A DNA stretch of 64,000 nt from Cladophialophora immunda. Taxonomy: Eukaryota; Ascomycota; Eurotiomycetes; Chaetothyriales; Herpotrichiellaceae. The stretch covers positions 3,686,855 through 3,750,854 of the forward strand of contig NW_015622544.1 in the NCBI RefSeq assembly GCF_000835495.1. Reading direction: 5' to 3'. Positions 1 through 9,804 of this stretch are shown one piece after another. The translations under genes were made by a program, and so were the position numbers. Below the pieces are notes generated by a model. That model searched no databases. It worked only from the letters and a program-made list of their open reading frames with translations, and was not told the origin of the DNA. The first letter of the stretch is position 1. Each line of letters opens with the position of its first letter.

Positions 1-2154
1 ATCCAAGAAGATGAAACTGTCTTCCCAGATCTCGGAGAGATTCCCGATGCAACCCCTGAGCCGAGCCCAGTGTCCGACGAAGACGAAGACAATGAGGACG
101 ACGAGGATGATGACGATGATGACGATTCTGAAGACGATCGCAGGAAGCGAAGACGGAAAAGCGCTCGACATAGCATTTCAGGACGGAAGGGTCGCGACGA
201 AGACGATGACAGACGCGACGACGCAGATCTTCGGAAGCGACGAGGACGACCCCCCAAGGTGGACACGCCGATGGAGGCGCGAATCAAAGCCATCCTGAAA
301 GGCCTCCGTAAGCCGAAGGACGACGACGGTAACCTGAAAATCCGTCATTTTGAGCGATTGCCCGATAAGATGGAGTATCCAGCTTATTTTATTGAGATCA
401 AAGACCCGATTGCTCTCGACACCATCAAGAAGAAGGCCAAAAGAAAGAAATACCAGTCCCTCGAGCACTTCATGAAGGATCTTGATCTTCTCTTCAACAA
501 TGCAATGCAATTCAACGAGGATGGAAGTGAAATCTACCAGGATGCGGTAGACCTCCAAGCAGAAGCACAGAAATTGGCCGAAATTGAAAAGGCCAAACCT
601 GACGAAGAATACCTCATGGAAGACGGCAGAAGACCCTTGCCAAATGGGATTTTCTACAAAAATGAGCTCTGGAAGGTCGGTGACTGGGTCCATATCCAGA
701 ACCAAAATGATGTGACCAAGCCGATTGTCGCTCAAATCTACCGGACTTGGGAGGATTCTGATGGCCAGAAGTGGATAAATGCGTGCTGGTACTACCGACC
801 AGAACAAACCGTACATCAGTACGAGAAGCACTTCTGGCCGAACGAGGTGGTCAAGACGGGTCAGTACCGGGATCATAGGATCGAGGAAGTGATCGATCGT
901 TGTTTTGTCATGTTCTTCACCAGATACACTCGTGGCAGGCCTCGAAACATCGATCCCACAAAAGACGTCTATGTCTGTGAAGCCCGGTACAATGAGGAGA
1001 AGCACAGATTCAACAAGATCAAGACATGGGCCAGTTGTTTGCCTGATGAGGTGCGAGACAAAGATTATGAGATGGATTTGTTTGAGGTGCCTCGAAAGAT
1101 CAAGAAAGTGCCCAGCCCACTCAAACATCTCTTGAAGGACACCATGAAAGAGACGGACGAGATTCCTTCTCCTCAATGGGGCCATCCCAACGCACCGCCA
1201 ATCGTGGGTGGAATCCATAAACATGCCCGCGACGAAAATGTGAGTTCTCTGATTGATGATGTGTTGATGTGTGCCCTGGGTACTGCTTCTATCATCTTGC
1301 TCTTGTTTGTTTTTCTCTGCAGCATTTTCACTGACTTCTCTATCTCATAGCAATCGCCGCCCCCGGAACCGACGCCTCCGCCTCCTCCTACACCACCAGC
1401 GCCGATTGCGAGACAGCCTTCGATGAGCACTGTCGCCAACATGGCACAACGTCCCATGCCGAATGGCGCAGGAAGTCACGTTCCACCGAGTCTGCAATCT
1501 CAGATGACACGCCCATCACCCTCTTTGACTCCCAATACATTCCAACACCAGTCAATCTCGCCTGCGCCTCAATATGGCCGACAGACCTCCTATCAACAAT
1601 CACAGCCACAATCCCATGCAACCATTGCACCCCAGACCCCGGCCTCCCAGCCATCACACCATCCTTATAACCCGCACCCCCAAATCCACCCGCAGCCGAC
1701 ATTGACTCCCGCCCACCCCGCAAACTACTCATCTTCTACCACTCCCTCCCAGGGGATGTACAATCGTCCACCTCAAGTACAACCAGCTGGTGCCGCCACC
1801 ATCAACCCGGCTCAATCATATGGACCTTTTGCCTCGACGGCCGCCACCACTTACCCCGATCAGCGCGTCGCCGAAGTCTTTGTGCTCTCGGACACGGCCA
1901 ATGAATCGATTCCGAAACACATCCGTGACCAATTCCCACAAGACGATCAAGGACGTGTGCTGTTCTTCACGAGGCCGCCTGTCCTTCATGACATGACTGT
2001 CAAAGGTAAAGATGGGCAACCACTGATGCATACGGAGAAATACCTCCAGGCCAAGAAAGAGAAGGAACGGCTGAGGGAGGAGAGGAAACGGGCAAGAGAA
2101 GAAGCCGAGGAGGCTGGGAGGAACACGATGAAACGTGCGAGGATTGCTGTTTGA
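1..2154 (+). CDS. RSC1: RSC complex subunit Rsc1/Rsc2 (bromodomain, BAH), 5' partial
   Basis: Subunit of the RSC ATP-dependent chromatin remodeller, acting in the nucleus. Exons are 1..1239 and 1351..2154; the intron 1240..1350 begins GTGAGT, ends ATAG and is phase 0. The reading frame is open at base 1, so the start and probably a first bromodomain lie outside the window. In order the sequence shows an acidic Asp/Glu run, basic clusters, an AT-hook (RGRPPK, near bases 235-258), a bromodomain (about 340-570, with the YPAYFIEIKDPIAL stretch), a BAH domain (about 640-1000, VGDWVHI to VCEARYN), a Pro/Gln-rich disordered segment, and a conserved tail (VAEVFVLSD, QGRVLFFTRPP). AT-hook, bromodomain and BAH in this order are characteristic of yeast Rsc1 and Rsc2. 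Filamentous fungi usually have one such gene, so the Rsc1 versus Rsc2 name is arbitrary. It ends in a basic helix and faces the HAUS1 gene tail to tail. Confidence 0.93.
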
Positions 2155-2503
2155 ACAGGAGCTTTCATATGGGATTGATTGTGACGTACCCTGTGCGAGT
2201 TGGACTGAAGAAATTCCAAGAGGACACGGAGAGATCTATAATGTATTAGTCTCAGCCCAGCGTCGGCGCTGGCGGATATCTGATGGCTTAGACGCACCAA
2301 AGCCCTTATTTCCAACCACTCTTCCCTTTCCTGGTCTTGGTTCTTCCGATGCCTGATGCACTTCGGTGACATATGTAAAGTAGGGAATGGCTACTCCCCT
2401 CCCTCTGATGCGGCTCACTCTATATTGCCGCCGTGCGAGTGGACGGGTCTGAATGACCGGTAATGTTACAGATCAAGCGCTGGTGTCCCAGCCGGCTACT
2501 CTA
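2155..2503. other. Intergenic, between convergent genes
   Basis: This 349-base spacer separates the stop codons of the RSC1-like and HAUS1-like genes and must hold both 3' ends. I see no conserved coding frame, structural RNA or repeat in it. Confidence 0.6.
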
Positions 2504-3583
2504 CTACAGGGCCTCGAACAACTCATCCCTCCGTCCTCTCAGCCGGTCCAATTCCCCCTGGGCCCGGCGCACCTCGGCGCGCGATCCGTCAACGTCCGGA
2601 GGCAGGCCGTGGAACTGCCTGAGGCGGCCTTCCAGCGCCTCGATCTGCTTCTTCTTGGCACCCAGCGACCGCTGCTTCGCGGCGAGGACGGCGGTGGGGT
2701 CGGGCTCGTCGTCTTCGCCGTCCCAGAGATTGGAGCTGGGCCGCTGCTGCAGCGCGCGCGAGAGGGCGTCAATCTGCGACTTGTACTCGGCGGATTTGAG
2801 GGCTAGTTGTTTCGTCTCGCGCTGGTGCTGGAGCGTGACCCCGTGGAGGTGCGAGTAATCCATTGTTGTTGTTGTCGTCGTCGTCGTAGTAATCGCCGAG
2901 GGAAGCAGCGAAGTCGTCGGTGGTGGGGTGGCCGGGGAAAGCGTGGTCGGCGGCGGGAAGGACGGCGAGGGTGGATCGTCGTCGTCGTCGTCGTCCCGCA
3001 GGTGAGCCGGCCGAGGAGTAGTCCTCTCGGCGAAGGCAGCGAGGGCCTTTTGGGTCTCGGTTATTTGGCTCTGGAGAGTCGCTGTGAGCGTTTCGATGGC
3101 TGAGAGTTGGGACTCCTGCGCAAAGGTTTGGCGGGGGATGTTGACGATTTGAGAGGTGAGGGTTCGAAGGACGCTGGCGTCCGTCGATGTCGTCGAGGAG
3201 ACGCAGCCCAGAAGGACGACCGAGCTCGCAAGCGACTGCAGTGCTGTCCGGGAAGACGACGCCAGCGAGGTCTCGAGCAAGGACAGAATCGCATTCGCAC
3301 CGCAACTGTTCTCCAGGTCCGTCAAGGTCGCCCGCCGTTCCAGCCGCGCCGCTTCCTCCCCAGCCGCCAGCTCCTCGACTTTGGCCTCAAACAGCAGTTC
3401 TCGCACTCGATCCGCGGCTATGTTCTCCGCCATGAGGCTCTGCAAGGCCTTGAGCGTGGCGGCGTTGCGTTCGAACGCCGGCACAGGTGTCGGGTGGTAG
3501 AGCCTCGCGAGCCATGTGTGGACGATGGACCAGGAGTGCGACGCGATGGCTTGGGCGCGGGCTTTGGATGGCGACGCCTGCAT
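2504..3583 (-). CDS. HAUS1: HAUS augmin-like complex subunit 1
   Basis: Likely subunit of the augmin complex, which recruits gamma-tubulin to the sides of spindle microtubules. It is a single exon of 359 residues, longer than the roughly 280 of the human protein. The N-terminus matches HAUS1 in pattern: a W-L pair, then TPVPAFERN, an ALQSLMAEN helix and a long Glu/Ala/Arg helix predicted to coil. The C-terminus ends in another coiled coil (RRAQGELDRLRGRRDELFEAL region). Between them lies an inserted disordered stretch (about residues 195-245) of seven Asp, then Pro/Thr, then nine Thr, encoded by imperfect triplet repeats on the genomic strand (about 2865-2890 and 2975-2997). That insert probably explains the extra length. 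Augmin is present in Aspergillus and other Pezizomycotina but lost from budding and fission yeasts. Family assignment rests on the two ends, not on a search. Confidence 0.72.
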   Translation of the reverse strand: MQASPSKARAQAIASHSWSIVHTWLARLYHPTPVPAFERNAATLKALQSLMAENIAADRVRELLFEAKVEELAAGEEAARLERRATLTDLENSCGANAILSLLETSLASSSRTALQSLASSVVLLGCVSSTTSTDASVLRTLTSQIVNIPRQTFAQESQLSAIETLTATLQSQITETQKALAAFAERTTPRPAHLRDDDDDDDPPSPSFPPPTTLSPATPPPTTSLLPSAITTTTTTTTTMDYSHLHGVTLQHQRETKQLALKSAEYKSQIDALSRALQQRPSSNLWDGEDDEPDPTAVLAAKQRSLGAKKKQIEALEGRLRQFHGLPPDVDGSRAEVRRAQGELDRLRGRRDELFEAL

Positions 3584-4801
3584 TGCTGATGCCGATGCCG
3601 TCTCTCAGACGACTCCAAGGGAATGCCGGGTTTGATCTGCAGCACTACGACATCTGAGAGGTGGAGGAAGAGTAGTTGGGGCTTTTCTTGGAAACCTTTG
3701 ACGTCGGTCTATTGCTCTCCCATCGCGCGAGAGGTGTGGAGCAAAGGCCACGCTTCGAGTGCCCAATTCACGATCAGGATAGACTCTCACTCAACATGAG
3801 TACAGAGTCTTAACGCGAGTTGATAGCAGTAATGAGCATTGTAGATTGATGTTCGACTGGGCTTGAAGGCCTCACCGAGGTCTGAGAGCTGCCAAAATAT
3901 CAAACTACTCGGCTACGTTTTCCCCTAGCGTTTATGAACAAGAGATTTCCAGAATTTTCTTTGCAGTCATTGCGGTCCAGAGTACATGTATGCTATCGAT
4001 ATTAAACAGTATATCCACTTGTTGTTACAATCTTTCCCTTAGAGGACACACCTAGGCTCTGCCTGGGAAGTCGTGAAGCACCACCATAAGACCGGTGGGT
4101 CAAACACCCTCGGGCTTCGTTGAACACACATGCTATTTGGGACAGCGGGCACTGCTGAATGGTTTCCTTGGATGCAAACAAAGATCCGCGACAATCATTG
4201 GCTTCCGGGCAATGGAGAACGTCCAGGTGCAGTAGAATAGCCAGTTTTCTTTCACCGGCCTCCTTGTATGCCCTTGACAGTGCTGAATCGACATATCGCA
4301 GCAACCTGGTTGTCAATGGATTAAATTCCTCAACGATGCCACCACGAGGCATAGATGTTACCGTTTGTCTTCTTGCTGTCAGTGACCCAGCATTTGACAA
4401 GCTCTTCCTCGAGGCTCGACCGCCTTTTGGGAACCGAACCCCCGTATCAATGACCGAGGACGTCAAAGTCCGATAGCCAAGCTGAAAGGCACCTCTGGCG
4501 GGAATTTCATGTGATATCCATTTTTGCACGGTGAATGACCACCATTCATACCTCCTCGCTTCTGTAGTAATCCCATATATTCAAGGGCGACCAAAATCCC
4601 TTTTCGCCGGCTTTGGAAACCGTCGGAGGTGGATAGAGAGAATAAGACGAGGTGAAGCGTCTTTCGCCCATCTCTTTGGCAGGTGTGCAGTACCTTCTGA
4701 ATACCCACTTCGGTGGATAGACTGGGTTACCAAAGGCGACAGGCCGGATGAGATATTCTCTCGGAAGTGAAACAAAGGTTTGAATCCCCTTCCTCCGTCT
4801 T
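3584..4801. other. Intergenic between HAUS1 and COQ9 genes
   Basis: About 1.2 kb that should contain the promoter of the HAUS1-like gene (start codon at 3583, minus strand) and the 3' end of COQ9. A 175-codon open frame on the minus strand (4002..4529) shows no recognisable family and is within what chance predicts. No RNA gene or repeat is evident. Confidence 0.5.
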
Positions 4802-5638
4802 TCACACCCTCATACCCCAAGATCTGGCCAAATTCACGCTGTTGCTCGCCCAGAAGCCAAGATATTGTGACAGTCCTCCAACAGTGCCTCCGAGGAGTTG
4901 TACATCTCCCAACCTGCGGTCGAGGAATTCCTCTGTTGCTGAGAATTCTTGTGATGTATCCCTTGTCATGAACAACTCTGCACTTGCGTAGACGGCTGCG
5001 AGGGAGGCTCGTTTCGTGTACCAGGAGAAGTCGACTGCGGTGTCTCCGGCGAGATACCAAATCTCATCCGACAAAGCATGAAGTTCTTTCATCGATGCAG
5101 GGATGTTCTCGAGGAGTGACATATAGCCGAGGGCCTGCAGAGACAATGATTCAGTGAGTGCCTCGTTGCGGAAATGTGGTGAACTTACCCCTTGCCATTG
5201 ATGGATGATTTCTGCATTTGCTCTCAGCCGTGACATGGTCAGCGTCCTAACTTTTGCTCCCAAGCCCAACGTAGAACTCTCTGGAAACTGTACAGTATCT
5301 TTTAACGCCAGTCTTTGCGTTACCAGGTGGTAATTGATGAGATCAAAGACACCCCGGGGGAAGAGCTGGACGGTAACATCGAGGTATCCAGCATCCTTAG
5401 CTCCCAACGCCAATGCCCGTTCCGTGAAGCCATGTTGAGGTACTCGACTAATGGCAGCCGAAAGGATTCGATCTTGGGTCTCGGGGAACGGTGCAGGATC
5501 TGGATGGTGGATGGAGAAGTAGGTCCGTGAGAGAGCTGGTCTGTGTCCAAGAGCGTGGCTTGGCTGCACCGCAGTCGCAGTCGCAGTCAATCTCAGCGGT
5601 CGTACGAGGGCTAAGGTCCTCCCGTGGGCGATAGGCAT
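4802..5638 (-). CDS. COQ9: Ubiquinone biosynthesis protein COQ9, mitochondrial
   Basis: Lipid-binding partner of the Coq7 hydroxylase in the mitochondrial CoQ synthome. Exons run 5638..5189 and 5134..4802, giving 260 residues. The intron 5188..5135 (54 bases) starts GTAAGT and ends CTGCAG; it has no stop and is a multiple of three, so the unspliced frame stays open. Removing it joins HQWQG to ALGYMSLLENIP, restoring the continuous COQ9 pattern, which supports splicing. The first 40 or so residues are Arg/Ala/Thr-rich without acidic residues, a plausible mitochondrial targeting sequence. Conserved COQ9 segments follow: ILSAAISRVPQHGFTERAL, GAKDAGYLDV, and the helical region DEIWYLAGDTAVDFSWYTKR, near the C-terminal lipid-binding helix. 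Start chosen at the first ATG, giving the targeting peptide. Confidence 0.93.
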   Translation of the reverse strand: MPIAHGRTLALVRPLRLTATATAVQPSHALGHRPALSRTYFSIHHPDPAPFPETQDRILSAAISRVPQHGFTERALALGAKDAGYLDVTVQLFPRGVFDLINYHLVTQRLALKDTVQFPESSTLGLGAKVRTLTMSRLRANAEIIHQWQGVSSPHFRNEALTESLSLQALGYMSLLENIPASMKELHALSDEIWYLAGDTAVDFSWYTKRASLAAVYASAELFMTRDTSQEFSATEEFLDRRLGDVQLLGGTVGGLSQYLGFWASNSVNLARSWGMRV

Positions 5639-8600
5639 GATTGCTGCGGGAGTATAGCAGGGTGTGATGGAGGTGGGTTGGCGAAAAGGAAGGCTTGGGG
5701 CAGAGCGGGATGCGGCAAGTCGAGATGTGGAGACTCAATGGACAATGGATCTACAGCGGTCCACGGTTCGAGGTCAGAGGAAGAGCGAGCTGCACATCAT
5801 CTGCAACCATCCGACGAACGATGAAACTAGCTTCACGACGTGCCCAGACAAAATTGTTTCCTCGACCACCACGGAATCCTGTTCCATGTCAACCCCAAAT
5901 TTCTCTCAGCCTTACCGCGCTTGGCACGTGGGAGGCAGCGTAATTCATTGGCTCGGAATGGGTGTCCGACTTCTACAGGGAACTTTCGGCACATTTTAAT
6001 TCTATAGTTACTTGTAGATACTGAACTTGTTCCTACCAAGATACCCTTATCTGAACCGGCGCAACATGGCTCCGGACTGCGCGACTAGCAGTCAGGTATC
6101 TAGGCATTTACCTAGGTCCTCCGGACTTGCACTGAGCTGCCCATCTCGGGTTTGTCCATAGCCGCCCTAGTCGCTCCCTCATGTTCCGACGCCTTCATCG
6201 GACACTCCGCTTTGGGGAAGACCTCCGATCTAGTAGTCAAGGGAGGAGTGCAACCTTGTACGATTTGGCTCCGTGAGAGTGATGGGTTGTTTTTAGCTTT
6301 GGTGTTGTAGCGTGGAATTGCGCAATTGCCTTGGTCGAATACAATCCAGGCACGGCAAGCTGGGGCAACAGAATACGGCGAGTGAAGCTCCTTGCCGTGA
6401 GCAGGCATGGCTCGATTGACCCACGAAGCACCATCATGATGTCGAGTCAGCGAGACTCTAGGCAGCAGATCTTTCCAAGCACGCCAGGGTACGAGGTTGC
6501 ATTTGCACCTTTGCGGGTCAACGCACAGATCGGCTACATCTTGCCGGTGGTGGGTTGCTTTGGAGCCATTTTCGGTAAATGTTCGAGGACCAGAATTTGA
6601 AATTCCTCTGCTGTGCCCATTTCCCCGCTCGCCAGACGTGTGTGAGAGCAGGGAACCACCAGGTAGTTGTAGGTGCTCTAGGACTGCTCCAAACCCGGTC
6701 AGCTGTGCGGAGAAGAGCCAAAGATAAGGTCCCTTGCGCCGACGCATGGCACGCCCCCCGGGCGAGGTTGAAAGATGGTTGTTCACGGTTGTCGCGGAAC
6801 TGGAGTCCCGGTGGATCGCCCAAGCGCCGCCAGGCGTGCGCACCCGTATTTCCGCGCTTCTGCTTCGCGCCGATTTGGCTGGGCATGGCCGAGCTGAACC
6901 ACTGATCTTTGTTGCCGCCCTGGTGGCTTGCGGGCTCCTCACCTGAAAAATACAGCCTAGGCTTTGCGAGGTGCATGGACCAAGGTGTTTCCGGCCCTCC
7001 ACTTCAGCCGCTATTGAAGAGGCTTCTCCAGCATCGGCGAAATGTGTCAAGCTCAGCTGCTCCGTAATGTCGCAACCCCTCAAGCGGATGGTCTCCTGTG
7101 CTCCATTGACACCAGAGTCCTGACTCTTGGTCACAAACATCGGCGAACGGCGGCAGTAATAGTGGAGCTGGCAAGCTGGTCACAGCGCCACTGGAACGCC
7201 GATCTTATCGTTCGTACGAACAGGTCAGCAAACCCTGGTTCTTTTTAACATGCGTTGTGCAGCGTTGGGGGCGCCAGAAGGCCTGCCAGTCTCCTTGCAT
7301 GAAGAAACTAGGTAAAGCTGAAACAAGTTGTGTGCTAAGTGTGTCGTTGCGAAGCCACACACAAAATGACCATGCAAATCTTAAGACTTGGGATCTTTTC
7401 CTGCTGGGGAGCCCCACGATGGTTCATATTGGGTAAGTCGAGGAAATGTCCGTGGGCTCAGATTTGTACTTCTCCTCGCGTTTTATTGAGAGGCATGAAA
7501 TCCCGGCTTCTGCTATGATCGTGCCGTTAGCCCGCAGACAAGCAAAAGCTAAAAGCTGGAAGAATACTCCGCGCGGGCTGCATTCAGTGATATTTCGAGC
7601 GAGACTGATTAGAAGACCTTCCCTGTAGCTTTTATCCTCTATGGCGTAATACAACCAGTGACTTTGCCTTTTTTTTTTCCTTTCTTCCAACGGCACGTTA
7701 CTGAGGCGGCCTGCGTACGCCACAAAGAGAGAGTTTGCGTCAGTGGAGGAACAAAGGACGCCGTAGCTCGTTAGCTTTGCAGATGGCAGTACAGTACTTT
7801 CTCGTGGGGAACACACGCGTCAGGCAGGAGTGAAAAAGGAGAGGAGTGTCACTGCTGGAGGCGCTCATTTCCTGGCTGTTGGCCTGGCGGGATCTGGGAT
7901 CTGGACCTCTTTTTCGTGCACCCCGGCCCCCTTCAGGCAACTCTCTGTCGGATGGATACACCACCACTAGAGCCGTGGAGAGAGGAGGAGGAGGAGGGAC
8001 CCTGGTAACAATGGACGAGACAACACGAGGTCCGATGCGTCGAGAGGAAGTTGACAGGGAAGGCAGAGCCACCAGCACGAGTCGCAGAGACCAAGAAGTC
8101 AAAGCCGATCGCTAGCGCCAAGGCCGACGGGCCACTCAGACGTCGTGCCTTCGCCTTTTTCTCCCGTCACACTTGCGCCCATCGCAGCCATCGCATCCAA
8201 TTCGACCTACTTTGCCCTTCAACACCTGCATCCATCTTGCTCCTCCTGCGTCGTAGCTTGCATTAACCACATCCGAGCCTTTCCCATAACTGACCCTCCT
8301 TTACCCTCCCCGTCGCCCGTGTCCGCTCACCGAGCCCGGACCTGTCCCTCTGCCATTAGGCCCCAGAACGCTGCCTTGCCGGCTTACTCGATCGACTGCC
8401 ATCCTGCTTCTTGGTTGTCCCCATTGGGCACCTTTCCGAACGGACCCTGTCTTGACGCCTCTGACACAAGCCAATTGGGCCCATTGTGTCCGTCTTCTGG
8501 TTGGTCCAACACCCCCTGCACCGCAATGGGGAACGAGAAGGAGGAGGAGGGAGGAGTTGAGTGCCACCCACAGTCGTCCCGGACAGTGGTTGCCACCAGT

Positions 8601-9804
8601 TGGGCGAGAAAGAGTCCTTGTGGAATTCATACTTTGAGGGGAGACGGAGCGCATGAGAGAGAATCGCAGCATGGTGAACGAAGTGCTGACTGAAATGGTG
8701 GTGACGGCGCAGGTTTCCAATCCCAGCATTACCTCGCAAAACAAGGCAACAATCCAACAAAACAGCCCCCTTCTCCTCGCCCATACCATCGCCCAATTAC
8801 GTCCACCTCCTGGGCACAGCGTCAAGCACGGCAACAGTCACAGACTCCACTCCCAGGTTGTCCTCGTTCGCCCCGCCGCTCCCGACTGGGCTTTCGCTGC
8901 CTTGACCCAAGTTTGTTCTGTCAAGAGAAAATTTTATCCGGCCAGACGAGCAACCTCGAACACGTATCGCAGAGAATCGGTCTAAGGGCGCGCCGCTTGA
9001 GGCTCTGTCAGATTTGCTCTGCATTGTGTTGCGTCGTGTCAAAGGAATCCTGTCTCTTGCCCCCCCTCCGTCTCCGACGATTTCGAGGCCCTGAGAAGCC
9101 GCTCCACCCAGGACGAATTGAGCTGCCCGCGTTTTGCGTACAGCTCCAGACAGCCCTTGTACTACTCGGGAAACCTTGTTAGCTGGTCTCTCTACCCCCC
9201 TCCCTTCCTGCATTTTCGTGCATGCGATCCTGATCTCGTAGAAGTCAACAGTCAAAACCCGCCGCACGAGCTCTCGGCAATCGATTATCATGGGTCTGTC
9301 TCTCCCTTCCTTTCTCTTTTTCCTTCTCGTTTTCGGTGGCCCAAGCTAGCCATTCTGGCACTGGCCCTTCCCGATCATCACCCTGTCCTGCCCTACATGT
9401 GCCTGTCCCATCTACATTGCATCAAACTCTGTCTCTGCCCAACCTCATCTTCACCGTCTCTTTTCTTTTTCTTCTTCCCCCCGTCCCCGAGCGTCTGTTG
9501 GCTAACGTGGTGAATCTCTAGTAAGTGAAACGATTTCCTTGTCCCCGCGCACAGATCGAGGGTTGCGACGACCGAGATTGGGTGTGAAGTTGTTTCCGGC
9601 TTCACCACGACCATTCCCAATCGGCCTGGGTCCACTTCTGCCTTATGTCCTTCGTGGCGGGCACCCGAATCAAACGGAACAGATTCACTGTCTCTTCTGT
9701 TTGACCCAACAATAGCGTGACTCGACCATTCACTTGCACGTGTGACTCGGCCTAGAACTCACCTGCGCGACACTTTAAATTCGAGCCCTCTCCGCTCCCA
9801 CACT
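5639..9804. other. Gene-poor stretch, 4.2 kb, with leader of the RRM gene
   Basis: No recognisable gene. The left end must hold the COQ9 promoter. The stretch 8150-9800 is pyrimidine-rich and probably forms the promoter and long 5' leader of the downstream RRM gene; possible leader splice signals (for example CTCTAG ending at 9521) are present but unproven. A long open frame on the minus strand (6112..7140) is listed separately. No tRNA B-box in a foldable context was found. Confidence 0.5.
6112..7140 (-). CDS. Orphan open reading frame, 342 codons, doubtful
   Basis: An ATG-initiated frame of 342 codons without recognisable domains. It is rich in Ser, Arg and Ala, has scattered Cys, and lacks hydrophobic periodicity, a signal peptide or membrane segments. 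Its length is well beyond what chance predicts for sequence of this base composition, which is the only argument in its favour. No spliced alternative on either strand gave a recognisable family. It could be a lineage-specific gene, a decayed gene, or an accident of local composition; I cannot assign a function. Confidence 0.2.
   Translation of the reverse strand: MFVTKSQDSGVNGAQETIRLRGCDITEQLSLTHFADAGEASSIAAEVEGRKHLGPCTSQSLGCIFQVRSPQATRAATKISGSARPCPAKSARSRSAEIRVRTPGGAWAIHRDSSSATTVNNHLSTSPGGRAMRRRKGPYLWLFSAQLTGFGAVLEHLQLPGGSLLSHTSGERGNGHSRGISNSGPRTFTENGSKATHHRQDVADLCVDPQRCKCNLVPWRAWKDLLPRVSLTRHHDGASWVNRAMPAHGKELHSPYSVAPACRAWIVFDQGNCAIPRYNTKAKNNPSLSRSQIVQGCTPPLTTRSEVFPKAECPMKASEHEGATRAAMDKPEMGSSVQVRRT

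Noticed and set aside
178..1224. 348-codon frame antisense to the RSC1-type exon
   Set aside because: Mirror of a strongly biased coding exon; no family resemblance and the sense strand has clear domains.
1240..1350. A membrane-like hydrophobic tail on the RSC1-type protein
   Set aside because: It is the read-through of a 111-base intron; splicing at GTGAGT/ATAG joins two conserved parts in frame.
4002..4529. 175-codon frame on the minus strand between HAUS1 and COQ9
   Set aside because: Length near chance expectation for the whole window, no family or domain.
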